Source of the DNA: Alitta virens
Lineage: Eukaryota > Annelida > Polychaeta > Phyllodocida > Nereididae
NCBI GenBank assembly: GCA_932294295.1
Contig: OW028574.1
Coordinates: 13,030,215-13,094,214, forward strand
Length of the DNA: 64,000 nucleotides
Direction of reading: 5' to 3'
The translations under genes were made by a program, and so were the position numbers. This document shows, one piece after another, positions 41,337 through 54,900 of the stretch (position 1 is its first letter; the number at the start of each line of letters is the position of its first letter). The notes under the pieces were generated by a model. That model did not search any database. It saw only the letters and a list, made by a program, of their open reading frames with translations, and was not told the DNA's origin.

Positions 41337-42558
41337 TTGTGTTGTCAGTTGATGATTGGTCGACTTGCTCCGTATGCTTTAAGACGTGTGCCTCTCCCTA
41401 AGAGCACCATGAATTGTGCCTTTAAATTTTTAATGAAGATTTATCTGTATCAGCAGTGTTTCTAATCTTCAGGGAATACAGTAGTATTGTCAATTGAATC
41501 CATCTCAATATTAAGACCACTTCATCATTTTGGACCCGTCTATTCTCACAATTGCATTTCACCTCTATTAAGACCACCTCACCTTTAAGACCAGTAAAAT
41601 GAACACCAGGGGTTATCTGGTCTGAATATTGAGGCGGCCTTTAGAGTTTCCACTGCATTTAACATATACATAAAGCAAGAGATTAATGCGCGGAGTCTAT
41701 GGTGACTCCACGATTAATGCACATCTTCTTCACCACCACCTGAGACACTCTCGAATTTAAACAAAATTTCTTTGATGAATTAATGGAAGTAAAGTGACCC
41801 AGCCACTTTATAAACTGACTCAATGGATATTCTTGCATGTATAGAACGCTTCAGAGTGATGTTATGGTAATAAAAACTGGAATATAGCCACATACGAATG
41901 TATACTGATATTTAAAAAAGATATATAAGGCATATAATGGTGTCTAGTAGAAACTTCTAGAATGCCTAAAATACAGCAGTTTTAGACAGAAAAATTACAT
42001 ACATGGAGCTTTAACTATTACATACATGTAGCAGCATTGTAGCTTTACATTGCAGGTTAACGATGTCAAAATGTCTCAATGCTACTAGCTCTGAAGCTTA
42101 GTCAGCTTATATGACCAGATTCCAGAGGCAGATGTAATGATTAGATGATACGGCATGGAGTCCATACCATTTAATACATTTACCCCATGGGTGGGTCTTT
42201 TACTTGCCCCAGCATAGATGCCCAATACAACGCGCCCCCAATTCAACATCTCGTCACATTCACTTACGCTAACTTGCTTACTTAAAATGACTGTCATGGG
42301 GCAGTCATTCTAGATAAAGTGCATTAAAAAAATGTTGCCATCTTTGCTATTTATTATTCTAGTCAAACGATTTTCACAGTACCATGAGATTAGTCCATGT
42401 GGTTATACGAACTGTCTAATTAAGTTGTTAGTTAACAGTCATCCAAATTTTGGAAATTGCTTGCTCATGAAACAACAGTCGAAATCTTCATGATCAATCA
42501 CTTTCAGTTCTCAGAGTAGAAAACATGCACGCCAGCAGCAAATCATTCGACATAATAG
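41335..42558. other. Gene-free stretch
   Basis: No exon is supported. Short ORFs lack coding character. Confidence 0.45.
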
Positions 42559-42969
42559 CAGTGGCGTAGCTAGGGTTAGCAGAGTGGGGGGCCCACCCTC
42601 TCAACTTTAGGTTTTTTCTAGGACAAAGGATATCGATACTTATTGTTTGTTTAAGTGGTGACGTATGGGAAATGCATTGGGCATGTTTTTTAGCTTTGCC
42701 CAGATTACGTGTGTTCATGGCCACTGGGTAAAATCATTACTTAATTTTAATGAGTATATATATTTCTCATCTGTGCTGAAACATTGACATGACATTATTG
42801 TGCCTATTTTTTGCAGATTGATCAAGAAGTCTTTCTGGCTTATGACTGTTAAGAAGCTGAAATATTGTAAGCCAAAATAGGGGGGGGGGGGGGCACCTGG
42901 GGGGCACATCCTTTGAGTGGGGGGGGGGGGGAGGGGAACGTGCCCCTCCCCCCCATAGCTACGCCATTG
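42559..42969. mobile_element. hAT-like non-autonomous element, 411 bp
   Basis: Ends are CAGTGGCGTAGCTAGGG at 42559 and its mirror ATAGCTACGCCATTG at 42969. They are flanked by 8 bp target copies CATAATAG (42551-42558) and CATTATAG (42970-42977), 7 of 8 identical. G-rich runs of 10 or more bases occupy 42880-42932. No coding sequence; size and 8 bp duplication indicate a hAT-derived MITE. Confidence 0.8.
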
Positions 42970-44039
42970 CATTATAGCTTTTTAATCTTTTTTTTTTAGC
43001 CTAGCTGTTATCAAATCTTACAAAAATAATGATTTTTTTTTTAATATAAAAAAAAAGCTTTTTTTTTAATGATGCAATTAGGGCTCAAGTACTGTCTAGC
43101 ATGAGCCAAGTTTGATCATTTTTCCAGTATTCTTAAAAAAATGAACAGAATTTCGATATATTTTAACAATTTTAGTTTTTGAAAACAATCAACTAAAGAA
43201 AATCACGTTGTATTCAAATAAATCATGTTTTGAGTCGTAAAAAATCTATTTTTCGACTAAATAAACTCTTTTGCCTTGATTTAAATCGCTTGATTTAGAT
43301 CTCGCAACCCTGATGGTTTGCCAAGTTGGAGTTAAAATAAGACGGGCAGATATTAGATCACAGTATTGATCCTTTCTTGCATTGATCCAATCTATTTATT
43401 TTCCTGCAATTCCACCTATAACTACACATCGCTCAGCATAATTTCGTAACAACGAATTTGTATTCCTTAAGCAACATTGCTATTCATGTTCCTGTCATGC
43501 AGTGGCAGAAGTATGTTCAGGTTGGCCAAATAATGCTTTTCCTGTCACACATGCAATTCTTGGGTTGCAATGAACATATGCAATGCACACAGGAGACATT
43601 CGATGCCTTGTAGAATGCCATTGGTATTTGGGTGCACTTATTTTCTGTTATTCAACCTAATTTTGTGTTTATTCTGTTTACTTTATGGAAATGTTATGCC
43701 ATTACCATCACATTACATAGGCGGAAATGGGGTTTAACTTCCTGTTCTGTATTTCTGAGTTACTAAGTCTACGGCCCTAAATGCATTCACCACTACTACA
43801 CATTGAGCCGATCAGTGACAGCGTTGGGCCAACATTGTTCTGATAGCGCCGATGTTGTTGTTATCTGATACGTTGTCTCTCACTAACCTTCACATAAGGA
43901 CAACTTCAAAAATGACAACTAAATTTTGACTGAATTGTATACCAATTTGTGTTTCAATAGTTTTCCAAAAATGAATGTGATATATGCTATCAGCAATCAG
44001 CAATATAAAAACAGCTTAAAAAATAAAGCAGCGACATAC

Positions 44040-44166
44040 CTTCTGCACCCTGGCTTATACAAGCATCTTCTAGAATAGTGCTAATAATACCTTTGTCTAT
44101 ATCACAGAGTAACTGTTCATCTCCAATGGCAACGAGTTCCTTGATAAATGGCACTTTATGAACCAT
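44040..44166 (-). CDS. Internal exon of an unidentified host gene
   Basis: A clean exon: acceptor ATGACAG before 44166, donor GAAG|GTATGT after 44040. It is fully open, with coding-like content and no repeats, reading KVPFIKELVAIGDEQ, LLCDIDKGIISTILEDA and CISQGAE. I could not identify flanking exons or the family. The first codon, ATG, could be internal. Confidence 0.55.
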
Positions 44167-47100
44167 CTGTCATTAGCAGGAATACTTTCATTATATATAA
44201 ATATAACGATGGACCGCATAATTAAAGCTGAGGGAGGCCCTCCTGGTAGATAGGCCCTGAAGCATTGCTGCTCCTTTCATAGCTCCTGTAACTTGAATGT
44301 AATGGAAATGAAATTAAAACCGTCCTTTGAAATCGCTGATTATGATGTGAGATGAATACAGAAATACCAAAGCTGCTTGGAGGTACATAATATAGTAGGT
44401 TCCAAGTTACAGAAAACACTTCGTATGTTATGTTATGTTTGAAATAATGTTTCGGGATTCAGTAGAGTGATCTTAACACTCAGGTGGTCCTACAGTGTAC
44501 TATTCGGTGTGATCTTAAATGTTGGGTTCCATAATAGGTCAATAACACATTCATCAGGCATACTTTCTGAATTTCTCACAAAATGATGTACTTATGATAA
44601 TATATGTTGGGGCGAGGAGCTTGCCTGTTTTTCAGCGGCTTTTAGACTGAGCCAAGACTCCCTGAATTGCATTAGAAGACGGGCACCCATCCAAACAGGA
44701 CCACCGAGGACTTCACAGGTAAGCCACACTTCCTGACCAAATTGATCAGTCCAGTATTTATCAAGTTAAATTAATTATAGACACACACAGTGATGTTTGC
44801 TACGTTGTGTGCACTGGACAATATGCAAATTGCCTGTTTAACCACACCTAAAAGTGGAGCTCCTTGTGTAACACCCGCGTGCGTTTAGCTGAGTCGTTCA
44901 ATAGATTTAACAGTATAAGATTTAACAATATCGGAGTCTACGAATGACATTAATTTTGAACACTTTTAGATTTGCTTCAATCAATACAGTATATATGCGA
45001 GTATGAAAATGGCAGCGCATTTGCATTTGTTAAAAGTACCTTTTTAGCTCTCCACTAAATGCCACGTTTGACTTAAATTGGATCCAAAAATTGCAACTAT
45101 AAAACAAAGAAATCTGCAAATCTAAGAAATGAAAAAATATACACGATTTTATTGATCTGTTAATTGTTACATGTGTAATTATGTCTGTAATCAAACAAAA
45201 ATGTTTCCTGTTTCTTCGTTTGATGTTTTTGCATCCGTTCTTGCATGTTTTGTTGTATGATATCTTATTTGCCTAATGAAAATATATGCGTTTCTTGCGT
45301 GTGTCAAGGACACAGAAATGCATGAAATTAAAGAAACCATGGGTACAAAAACGAACTTGATATTTCTGGTAATTAATGAGTTTCTCTTCGTTGTTTGAAG
45401 AGCTTTGTGATTCCCTGTATGCTTGAACTGAGCATAATTTAATGTTAATTATTTTCATTGACATAATTGAAGTCACACTCTGTGGCACAACTCCAACAAT
45501 TGGATGGAAAACGTTTCCCTTTCAACGTGACACAAAATCATACATCTTGGCATAACAGCCAAATTCATAGATTTGGAAACTGCTCATGGACTTGCAAACT
45601 AAACTCCAGATGATGGCATGTGAATCCAGGATTCCCATTGGTTAAAGCAATCCCTCAGCCAATGAGAGTCCTGGATTTGCATGACGTCATCTTGAGTTGA
45701 GTTAAACCAGCCTATGGAATTTGTTTCCAACTCTATGAATTGGCTGTAAACAGGACAATTAGTGTACCCATGTCATACAGTTGACAACTGTATATACACG
45801 TAATTTAGTGATTACAAATGTTGTCCTCGGTGCATCATTTGAAGTAAATATATAAAACAAAAAATGGAAGTGTAAATTTCTCTTGCTCTGGTGGATATCA
45901 GATCTCATATTTATACCTTGAAATTTTCTCAACAGGAAACAGACACCAGCAGATGCCTTTTCAGCGTCTGAAGTACAGGTGCAGACTGCAGTACACCTTG
46001 AATTCACGTATTCAATGGTATTTTGAGTAGTACATATTGGCAATTTTGTACCTTGCTTCGATGAAGCAGAGTATAAGACCATGGTCTGATACACTTTCTA
46101 ACATGGCACTATCCACATTTTTTTTGGGTGTAAAAATGGGATAAAATAATAGGTCTAAAATTGCATGATCAGATTGGTCTAGTCTAAGATTTGTTTTTCG
46201 TTGTATAGATTTAGTCCTAGACCGAAACAAGACTGTCATGTATAAGCATGCCGTCTCGTCGTGAGGCAGTTTTTCGGACAAGGTTTAGGCCTACGCCAGT
46301 TCTTAACACTGAGGAAGACTTTAACACAGGTATTTTAAAGTGACAATTTACTGACAAAGTATTTTTGACTTCGAGTCAATGGTATACTTGATGTGTTCTG
46401 AGGTAACATCCTCGTTGCCTGCAACACTACATGGTTTTAACTTTTTTATATTCTTTTGTACCTTATTAACCGTTTAGATATTTTCTGCACTCTACAGTTT
46501 TCTTATTATTATCCCCCTAATAGTTACGGGCAACGGCAGTATGTTTTAGCTCTCAGTTGACAGCTGACATCATGCATTTCAAGGCAAGTGATTGGACAGT
46601 CTTAACTTTTCCTATGTAAAGAACTGAACATGACAAAAACATAGTTTGACTAATCATTTGCTTTGTTTGGTTGTTTATAGTTTATATCTGTTTGATTATT
46701 TATAGTAATCCTGTGATCTAAGACCTAATGATGTCATGTTCCGGATCTGTGTAAAATTTCAATTTGCATTCTACGTAATTATTACTGGGATTACTGGGAT
46801 AGTAATTAATGCCAAGCACATAGTCAGACGATGAAGGTCTCAGCTGGCAGAAAAACTTTTAAAAAAATTGGATGAAAACTGATGAAGTTATTAAAAAATA
46901 TGCGACTCGAAAAAGAAAAGTCAATAATACTAAATGAAATCCCCCACCCTCCCCTGAATTAACATGGAAAACAAAGTCTTCATTTTCCTGCTTAGTTCCC
47001 TAAGAAAAGATTTATGCCTATCAAAGGATTTTTTTAGAAACACCTTCTTACATTAAGCCAACTCCTTTCCATACAAAGATTGAAGAAAAAAGGTAAAATA

Positions 47101-47975
47101 AGTCGAAGTAGGAGGATTATGCAGCGTGCACACTAGATCAGTAGAGCTCTTAAGAGATTGCTAAGACGAAGTCTCAGCACGGTATAGTGCTCACCTTGTT
47201 CGTCGTACAAAAATCATTTTGGTTGAATAGCTGACTAAAAGTTCTACATTTGAGCATACTTTCGGTTGTGTAGCTCCAATATTTACTCCACCAACACCGT
47301 CAGCATTTTCGAAGTGAGAGGAGTTGTCAAAATGGCGGCTGATCACGTGATTACATGACGTCAGGGAGCAGACATTACAAACAATTATGAAAATACATAA
47401 ATGTATATTCATAGATTATTAATTTATATTTAGAGTTAGTTTTTACACCAAATTTAGTTTTTCTTTTAAATAAACGGTCAATAAGAAGAAAAACAACATT
47501 TAAAACGCTTCCCGCCACGATTTCCACTAATTTTATGAATAAATAACTGCTCCCTTGACCTCAGTCTACAAGGTAACATGGCTGTTGTCACGCGTACATG
47601 ATCGTGAATGCAAAAGACGACCTGGCATGGCCGTCTGCTGTTGATATCATATGAAAATTTACATGTTTGGACTGCAAAAACACTAAACCTTCGAACTAAT
47701 GTGAAATCTTGGTGACTAAAGGCTTTATAAGGGAATTTAGGTTTTCACTCAAGGAAAGATAGGCTCGACCAGACCTCTGTTCCAGACCTACATGAAGATT
47801 TGTACCATGACATACATTATTATTATATTATGGTAGAGTGGTGGGCGGCACAAATAATATTTTTAACTTTCAACTTTTTCAGTTGTACAATTATCATTAA
47901 TCGTAATTGCATGCTATATAATTGGTTAATTTAATCAATAAAAGTTTATACGGGGTAACGCAAGATGGGACTAGT
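44167..47975. other. Gene-free stretch
   Basis: No coding exon that I can support; ORFs are short and low in coding character. Confidence 0.4.
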
Positions 47976-48206
47976 TTACCGTAAAATTGTTGAGGTTGCA
48001 CCGAGTGGTCTGAGACGAGGACCCTGAACTGGTTGATCTGAACTTGTTGTACCTACAAACATAATACGTGTATTATTAGGTCCTAATCTCTTTGATATTT
48101 CTGTACCTTGATGAATTACAGAGACTCGGATTGACAAGGTGATTGATGCGTTGTTCCCATTGTCCCCAGTCTGAGGCTGCACAATCTTAAGAGACTTCCA
48201 GGCCAA
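47976..48206 (-). CDS. Possible terminal exon of a host gene
   Basis: An open frame with coding-like composition, including LKIVQPQTGDNGNNASITLS, RLGPNNTRIMFVGTTSS and LRPLGATSTILR before the TAA at 47976. The Met at 48206 need not be a true start, since a splice acceptor (TCTCTTAAG) lies near 48183. No homologue is recognised and no partner exon found. Confidence 0.3.
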   Translation of the reverse strand: MAWKSLKIVQPQTGDNGNNASITLSIRVSVIHQGTEISKRLGPNNTRIMFVGTTSSDQPVQGPRLRPLGATSTILR

Positions 48207-49799
48207 TTAATCAACTCAATTCTTCAGATGTCCGTTACCTTAAGAGCTTAGAGGTAGAGTAAAAGCATCTGGGTGGTAGATGTAAGCCGACTATTAGCTA
48301 TAGGAGCAGACATAATTGGGGTGGCCCAGTGATTTAGATTATGATAATAAAAAGGAGTAGGCTTCAAAATAAATGTCAATCTGTTTTTTTTTTGTTTTTT
48401 TTTTCTGGTCATATTATTTCAGCTTCACTCCAAAATGGACTTGAATGTTAGCAACAAGTCAACCCTCAACTTTTTATGTGATATAATATAAAGCAGTTCT
48501 CGGTAACAATTAACTCAAATTTTTTATTTATTTTTTTTTGACAAATGCCAAGATGGCAAAAAAAATGTTCATCATAGGGTTTGACTTATCAATAAATATT
48601 TCGGCCAATTTTTGCTTCTCCATGACATGTATGAAACCTTATAACACACAGAAAAAGGAATTTTAGTGTAAATTTTTTTTAACTGTATACTTTAACCAGC
48701 TGCTCTACAAGTCTTGGGTTTTATGGTATTGTTTTTGTGTACAATACCAACTGGAGGTCCAGGAGACGTGAAAGTAGCAGCATGCTTATCACATTTGAAA
48801 TATTCAAAATTGTGAAAGAAAAGGATTAGACAACTAATCATGAAAATGTACAGGAAAAATTTCCGTATTATGTGATAACAGACTATTAAGAGCACTGTCT
48901 ACATGTTGTTCATAACACCCATTAGTTTCAAATGCTGATGCATCATGAATTCATGATCCCATGTCGTGGCTCTGGTAAAAAAAAGTGGAGAAGAACATAT
49001 GAGAATTTAATGAGTTATTTGATTTCCAGTTAGAATTGTCTGCAATACTTCAAAAATATCTGATGTAATATTATCATGCACTTTAATTTGTCTGAAAGCT
49101 TTAGAAAACATTTTCCTTCATACATAAGGTAAAAATATTTCCTATCTACGGCCACTGGTTCGACAAAAAACATTTTAAGTACTTAAGGATTTTTATGGAG
49201 GAAAACTGTAACTTTTCTCAACTACTAACCATTTTTAACCACTTTTGTAGTTCCACATCAATTACATTTCGCCTTGTTGTTAAAACACTTTAAATGGATT
49301 AGATAGATGCGGCAACTTGTATTGGTTGTTGATGGACAGATGCTGATACTGTTGTCCTAGCAGCCAATTAATTACATGGACACTATTAATGGTACCATTT
49401 TCAAACTGGAAAGTTACAAAACTTTAGTGTTTTTTGAAAAAGTAATACTGATGTTACGTGTCATGGTGCAAACCAATTATTATTTACAGTACCCAATATT
49501 TGTGTGAAAAAGTTCATGACAGGTTTGTTTACACAAGATTTATTTTCATTATAGTGACATGCTACAGTCAAAATACAAAATATATACAATTTTATATTTA
49601 ATTAAATGCCACCCGACCCAGCTTGGGATTACATGTCACTATTGATAATCATGTACATATAGTGGCAACAATGCCGTATCATGGTTAGTTAAACAACTTA
49701 ACAAATGCTTCCTTGTGCTATACATAGAATATGTAAAAACTTCTGTATCTTTAACCAAATTTTCATCCAAGATTAATATCTATAATCAAATTAGTCAGG
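48207..49799. other. Gene-free stretch
   Basis: AT-rich, nothing supported. A short frame at 48692-48895 (minus) is coding-like only over its last ~30 codons and is not called. Confidence 0.4.
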
Positions 49800-50990
49800 G
49801 TTCTAAGCTCCAAAATTTGGCTTAATCGTTAACTTTGTGATACAGCTCTGAAACTTTGCACAATGATAGAGGGGGTCAATGCCGTCATTTTTGGATATGG
49901 ACCCACCTCCAAAAACTTCCTGTTACAGAGCATGGTTGTCATGGAAACCGAAAATTGCATTTTTTAACATTACACAGAAATTGTGATATAGTAATATTTC
50001 TATAATCCACAACTCCACCCATTGTTATAGAATTAATAGCCTAGGATACCGGAATGGAAATAGGGTAAAGACCTTTGTGGGGTCAAGGTCGAGGTCACCA
50101 ATAGCAGTATTTCAAATATGGAAATTTAGCTATTTTTCAGTCATTTCATGGATATATTATGTTACAGTTTTCACCACAGATCAAAAATCCACACAAATGG
50201 CATATCATATGAAAGCTTATGAAATATAGTTTCTTATGACACCATAATTGTGTATCCATGGCAACCAGAATGCTGCTATGGCTGCCTAGTTACCAATTTG
50301 TATTGCATCCAGGAAGATGACAGTTTCCAGAAAAATCCGACCTAAGTTGTAAAAAATGTTGTCAGGTGAAAAATTGAACAGTACAATGTTCATGATTTAA
50401 ATGTTGTAATGAGCTATGGGGTCAAAGGTCAAGACCCCCAAAAGCTTATTCTAAATTTGGAAATTTTTGCCATGCTGGGAGTATATGAATAAAATTTGCT
50501 AAGCAAATTAACCACAATATGAAAACTTGTGCACAGTATTTTTTTTTGACACCATAATGTGGTATCCATGGCGACCAAAATGCAAATGAAAACTTAAACA
50601 GTAAAATGTTGCAAATTTATGCATGGTAATGACCTATGGATCAAAGGTCAATGTTGTAGAAGGCTTATTCCAAATACGAAAAATTACCATCTATTTAGCC
50701 ATTTTTGGAATGTATATGAACTAATTGGTGTTACGAAACAATGAGTGTGGTATTCATGGCAACCAAAATGGTGTTGTGGCTACCATATACTGCAATGTAT
50801 ATTGCATCAAGAGAGGTGACATATATACTACAAAAATCTGAAATAACTTGATCCATGCTGTAAAAATGCGTTCCAAACTAAATTTGAACAGAGCATAGTT
50901 CAAGATTTGCAGATGGTAATGATTCAGGGGTCAAAGGTCAAGTCACAATAAGGTCCAAACTTTCTAATTTTAGGCACCAGCCAGAGGCAA
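49800..50990. repeat. Degenerate tandem repeat with nuclear-receptor and X-box-like motifs
   Basis: Three to four diverged units of about 220-340 bp share the order TATCCATGGCAACCA, a GAACAGT(A)AAATGTT-like block, TGGTAATGA/GTAATGAGC, and GGTCAAAGGTCAA. The last motif occurs at 50419-50431, 50638-50650 and 50928-50940, with a weaker one near 50082. A related segment is at about 22560-22770. Confidence 0.65.
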
Positions 50991-51276
50991 ATAAGCAATG
51001 GTAACTTTTGTGATGACTGACAATAGATGTGATAGTTCACTTGAATTGTTGTTGAAGATGCTCTTTAATGAAATCCTATTTTTGGTAACCATGGCAACAG
51101 ACAAGCCAAGCCATTACTTAGTTAACCAGATAATAACAGATTGTTCAAACATGACTGTCCTACTTTCTTTAAGCCTAACCACATGCTACCTGGACATCAT
51201 GTCCTAATATGGCGATGTGACTCAGCAAAAACAATGATTAAAGCAGTCACAATGGGATAATGGGACAATAGGACAA

Positions 51277-51960
51277 TTGGACAAAGGATGCAATGACATA
51301 ATAAACACTGTACTGTCTTTATCATTCAAAATCCATGCAAAGAAGCGAAGAAAATTTTATTTGAATGAAGATAAGGAGAATATTCCTCTCATCTGGAAGG
51401 AATGTTTTCTATGCCAAACAGAAACAAGAGAGGGAGTCAAACGCCCATTCCTTACTGAACGTACATCTGATACTAGCCAAGGCTACTTTACAATAGCCAA
51501 GAACATACTGGAGTTTTCTGCCATTGGAGCTTTACCACTGAATTTTGAATTTGGGAAGACGAGATGATGGATGCAGTCTGGAAAGTACTCTATTGAAGAA
51601 TAAGGCAGTATATTATAAGTCCTGTTACTTGAAGTTCAGTAACCTGAAATTAACGCACCAGAAAAAGAAGTTCAAATGAGCATAATACTTTTATGGGGGA
51701 CCAAGTACAAACCAGGTCATCATGCGAGGAGAGTGACAAAAGAGCTAGCTTGGAGGATAATTGCTTTTTTTGTGGTGAAAGTGACTCTTTGGAGACAACT
51801 CTAACTAAGGGGTTGAGAACTGTATCGACACTGGAGTTGGACCATAATGTTTAAAAATGTCCAGATATACTCTGTGATAAATCCTTGCTCAGGAAGCTTG
51901 CGAAGTGTGACATGATATCATGCTTTGAAATATTGACAAATTTATTGGGCCTCACTGTGA
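51277..51960 (+). pseudogene. Decayed copy of a Cys-containing repetitive gene family
   Basis: The frame from 51277 includes WKECFLCQTETREGVK and GYFTIAKNILEFSAIGALPL. It shifts near 51550 into DDGCSLESTLLKNKAVYYKS + CYLKFSNLKL, then near 51719 into CFFCGESDSLETTLTKGLR, with an internal TAA and CDKSLLRKLAKCDMIS. This order (CxxC, 'LPL...DDG..LE.TL....A..HKSC', CFFCG, 'L..KL...DM') recalls an unnamed protein family common in marine invertebrate genomes, probably mobile-element associated. Several frame breaks mark it as dead. The name and function are unknown to me. Confidence 0.5.
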
Positions 51961-54900
51961 TCCTTTTACAAATTTAGAGAGCATTCACTGCAAGTTTGGC
52001 TTATGGTTCAATGGAGATGATTTTTATCCACACTGGAGATACTAATAAGTGATAGATATACAATAAATATATTGTTTATCACACCACTGTGTAATTTCTT
52101 GATGTTTTCCACACAACGTTATAATTTGCTACAAAATGATCAGAAAGCTTGGTCGATGTCATTACAACCTGTAATTGACACTTTCAGATAATGTCACATT
52201 AGCAAAAAAGTTCTTCATACAAAGGGAATTTTCCAAGGTAGGACTCAACTTGGTGCTTGTTTAATTGGCCTTAATGGTGGTCCTTCAGTGAGATATTTGT
52301 TCTTAAGGTGATGCTCCTCTGTAGAAATCTGTAACCTGGCAGCAGTCCAGTCATTTTTCGTGACAGGCTGATAAATAATCACCCTTGAAAATATACACGC
52401 ATCAGTGCCTACTATCATCAAATTCACCATTTTAGATCATTGAAAATAAGTAATTAGGTTTCCTTCAGCGATGACTGAGTCATTCATTCATAATATAAAA
52501 AAGTTTAATAAGAAGCAGAAATTGAAATTGCCGATTCATGGCATGAAAGTGATGATTGTGGAAATACAACAGCATGTCAAGATTAGTAATAGCGTGTGCA
52601 CTTATTATTTTTTAGCATACAATTGATTCAGACAGGTTAAAATGCTGTAAAACTGTGTGCACATTGAATACCACAAAAAATACAACAACCGCTGAATGGT
52701 CCTCATTCTGCGCACATGAGGGCAATGTTTGCTTGGCTAAGAAATCTGTGACATGATTAAATTGCAGTTTTTACTAATTATTGTTAAAGAACTGCAACAC
52801 TATATGACTACATTTATTGATCGGAAGAAAACCTTTTGTTGAAAAGGTTCTGATGGTATGATGGTAACCGACTTGCCCATGGCATGATCAACTAGGAATC
52901 AAATAACTAGCTTAGTGTATATCATGTGAAGTTTCTGTGCACTTAGGTACAGTGCAATTAAAGCTTATTACTGAGATCATGTGAAATACATTGGTTGCCA
53001 AAATAGGTTCCCCAAAAACCAGAATATCATGTTAATCATTATACATTTACCAAATTGTAAATGCATGCAGGTTTAGAGTCTACAATTACCTGGTACAACG
53101 TCTCTGCTAACTGTACAATTACACCCTTGGCAGGCCTGTTCAAACATGAGTCTTTCTCAAATCCCTGGGGATTATACAACATATTACCTACAACCCATAA
53201 CACGACAATTGCCATTACTGTCTATAAAGCAATGTACAATTAACAGTTAGTTTCATAAAATATGTTCGACTCTAGTCAGCTGTAGCAATCTATTCCTGTC
53301 TGTAACTGTAACTGGCTAAAGCCAACCGCTTCTGTCTACTTCTACCTTATAGTCTGCTCAAACTACCATCACTGAAGAAATATAAACCTTGGTAAATGTA
53401 AGAAATGTATCTAACATATCATAAATATGTATGTGCAATCGACGTGCATCTTTTCAACAAAAGAATATGCATAACTCTCAACTTATGCACCAAATGGTGC
53501 TGCATGTACTTTCAGATTCGGCTTTGAGTTGCCAGCTATAGCCAGATAGTCCTGTTTATTGGCAGGTAGCATAGCATAGCAAAAGGTGTCTAACTTTGTG
53601 TAGGTTAATTTTACAGGCCGTTTATAATGAAACTAACTGTACCATGCCATTGTGTAGGGGCAGGGTTAAACTCACAACCTTATGATATACAAAATACCAA
53701 GGTTATGTTAACTAGGGCTCCTGAAAGTGACAATTGTTTTGGTCAAGTTTGGGAACCATCATCATGCAATATCTCCCCCATTTTTTTCTCTTGATGATGA
53801 TAATGGCGATGATGATGATAATGATGATCGATATGATGATGATAGTGATGAATAAAAGTTCAATAACTTCTGAACCACTAGGCTACGACACTTTTTTGTA
53901 TGTCATTTGTCTTTATTAAAATAGAGATTCTGACATTATTACTATTGCTGATAGTCTGGAAGTTTCACTCACTATCTTAAAAGTACACTACAGGACATGA
54001 CATGTCCGAAAGGCAATTCATTAATAGTCATGGATGCTCCTGGCAGTCAATCAATACTTTGCATCAAGTCAAGATTTATACGTCTTCAGCAAACGTCAAT
54101 TTGTCAATATTAATGATCTGTATAAATGGCTGTGTCATTGATAAAATATAGCATTACAGTCCCAGCTTTTAGCTGTGTCAAAGAAGGTGTCAATTTGCCA
54201 CTCAGTGCCAAAAAAACATCATGAACACAGTGACTCTGTATTTACATTCTTGGCAAAACGAGCTGGTTACTTAGTCTGTTGTTCTGCAGTTCTATTTATA
54301 CATTCTTATCTTGTGCCTTGTGACTCAAATTCCACTCGACTGTCGATGAATTTTGTTCTTTATTACACCATGTCTTCATTTAGAATAAACAGTCACTTTT
54401 TTAAAATGTTCTTTCAAGAACGCACTGGGAATGTAAATATTGTCTTGTATTCATTAATCGATGTTTTGAAACTCACATTCCAGCTGCAGCAGGCAGGCAG
54501 ACGTAATGATGGGATGAAAGTTCGTGAATCGATACCATGCCATAACACTGTCATTTACCCCATATATGCACCAAGTACACGAATCATTCAACTACATATC
54601 GTGAAATGACAAATATTCAAAGATTTAGCAAAAAGTGTGTGAACATTTCATAACATGCATCCAGTTTCAGACGCAAAATTCAGGTGTGTGTTCCAATTTA
54701 TTTCTTGCCCAACCACATTGAACCTTGCCAAATAGTACTGTTATTTTTGCTTACACAAATGGACTGATATAAAATATCAAATTAAATACATACGGTTGCC
54801 AGCTCTAGTTCATTAGATTTGAAACATGAGCAAAATCCAATTTATCCAGAAAATAACGCCGTTACAAAAATCACCAACAAGAATAAAAAAAAGTTGTGGT

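Noticed and set aside
41223..41465. ORF over the TA tract
   Set aside because: Half of it is a dinucleotide repeat (IYIYIY); no coding evidence.
48692..48895. 67-codon minus-strand ORF ending in a Pro/Lys-rich segment
   Set aside because: Only the last third looks coding and there are no good splice sites; not enough to call an exon.
54175..54609. 144-codon ORF
   Set aside because: No domain, no codon or splice support, and surrounded by non-coding AT-rich DNA.
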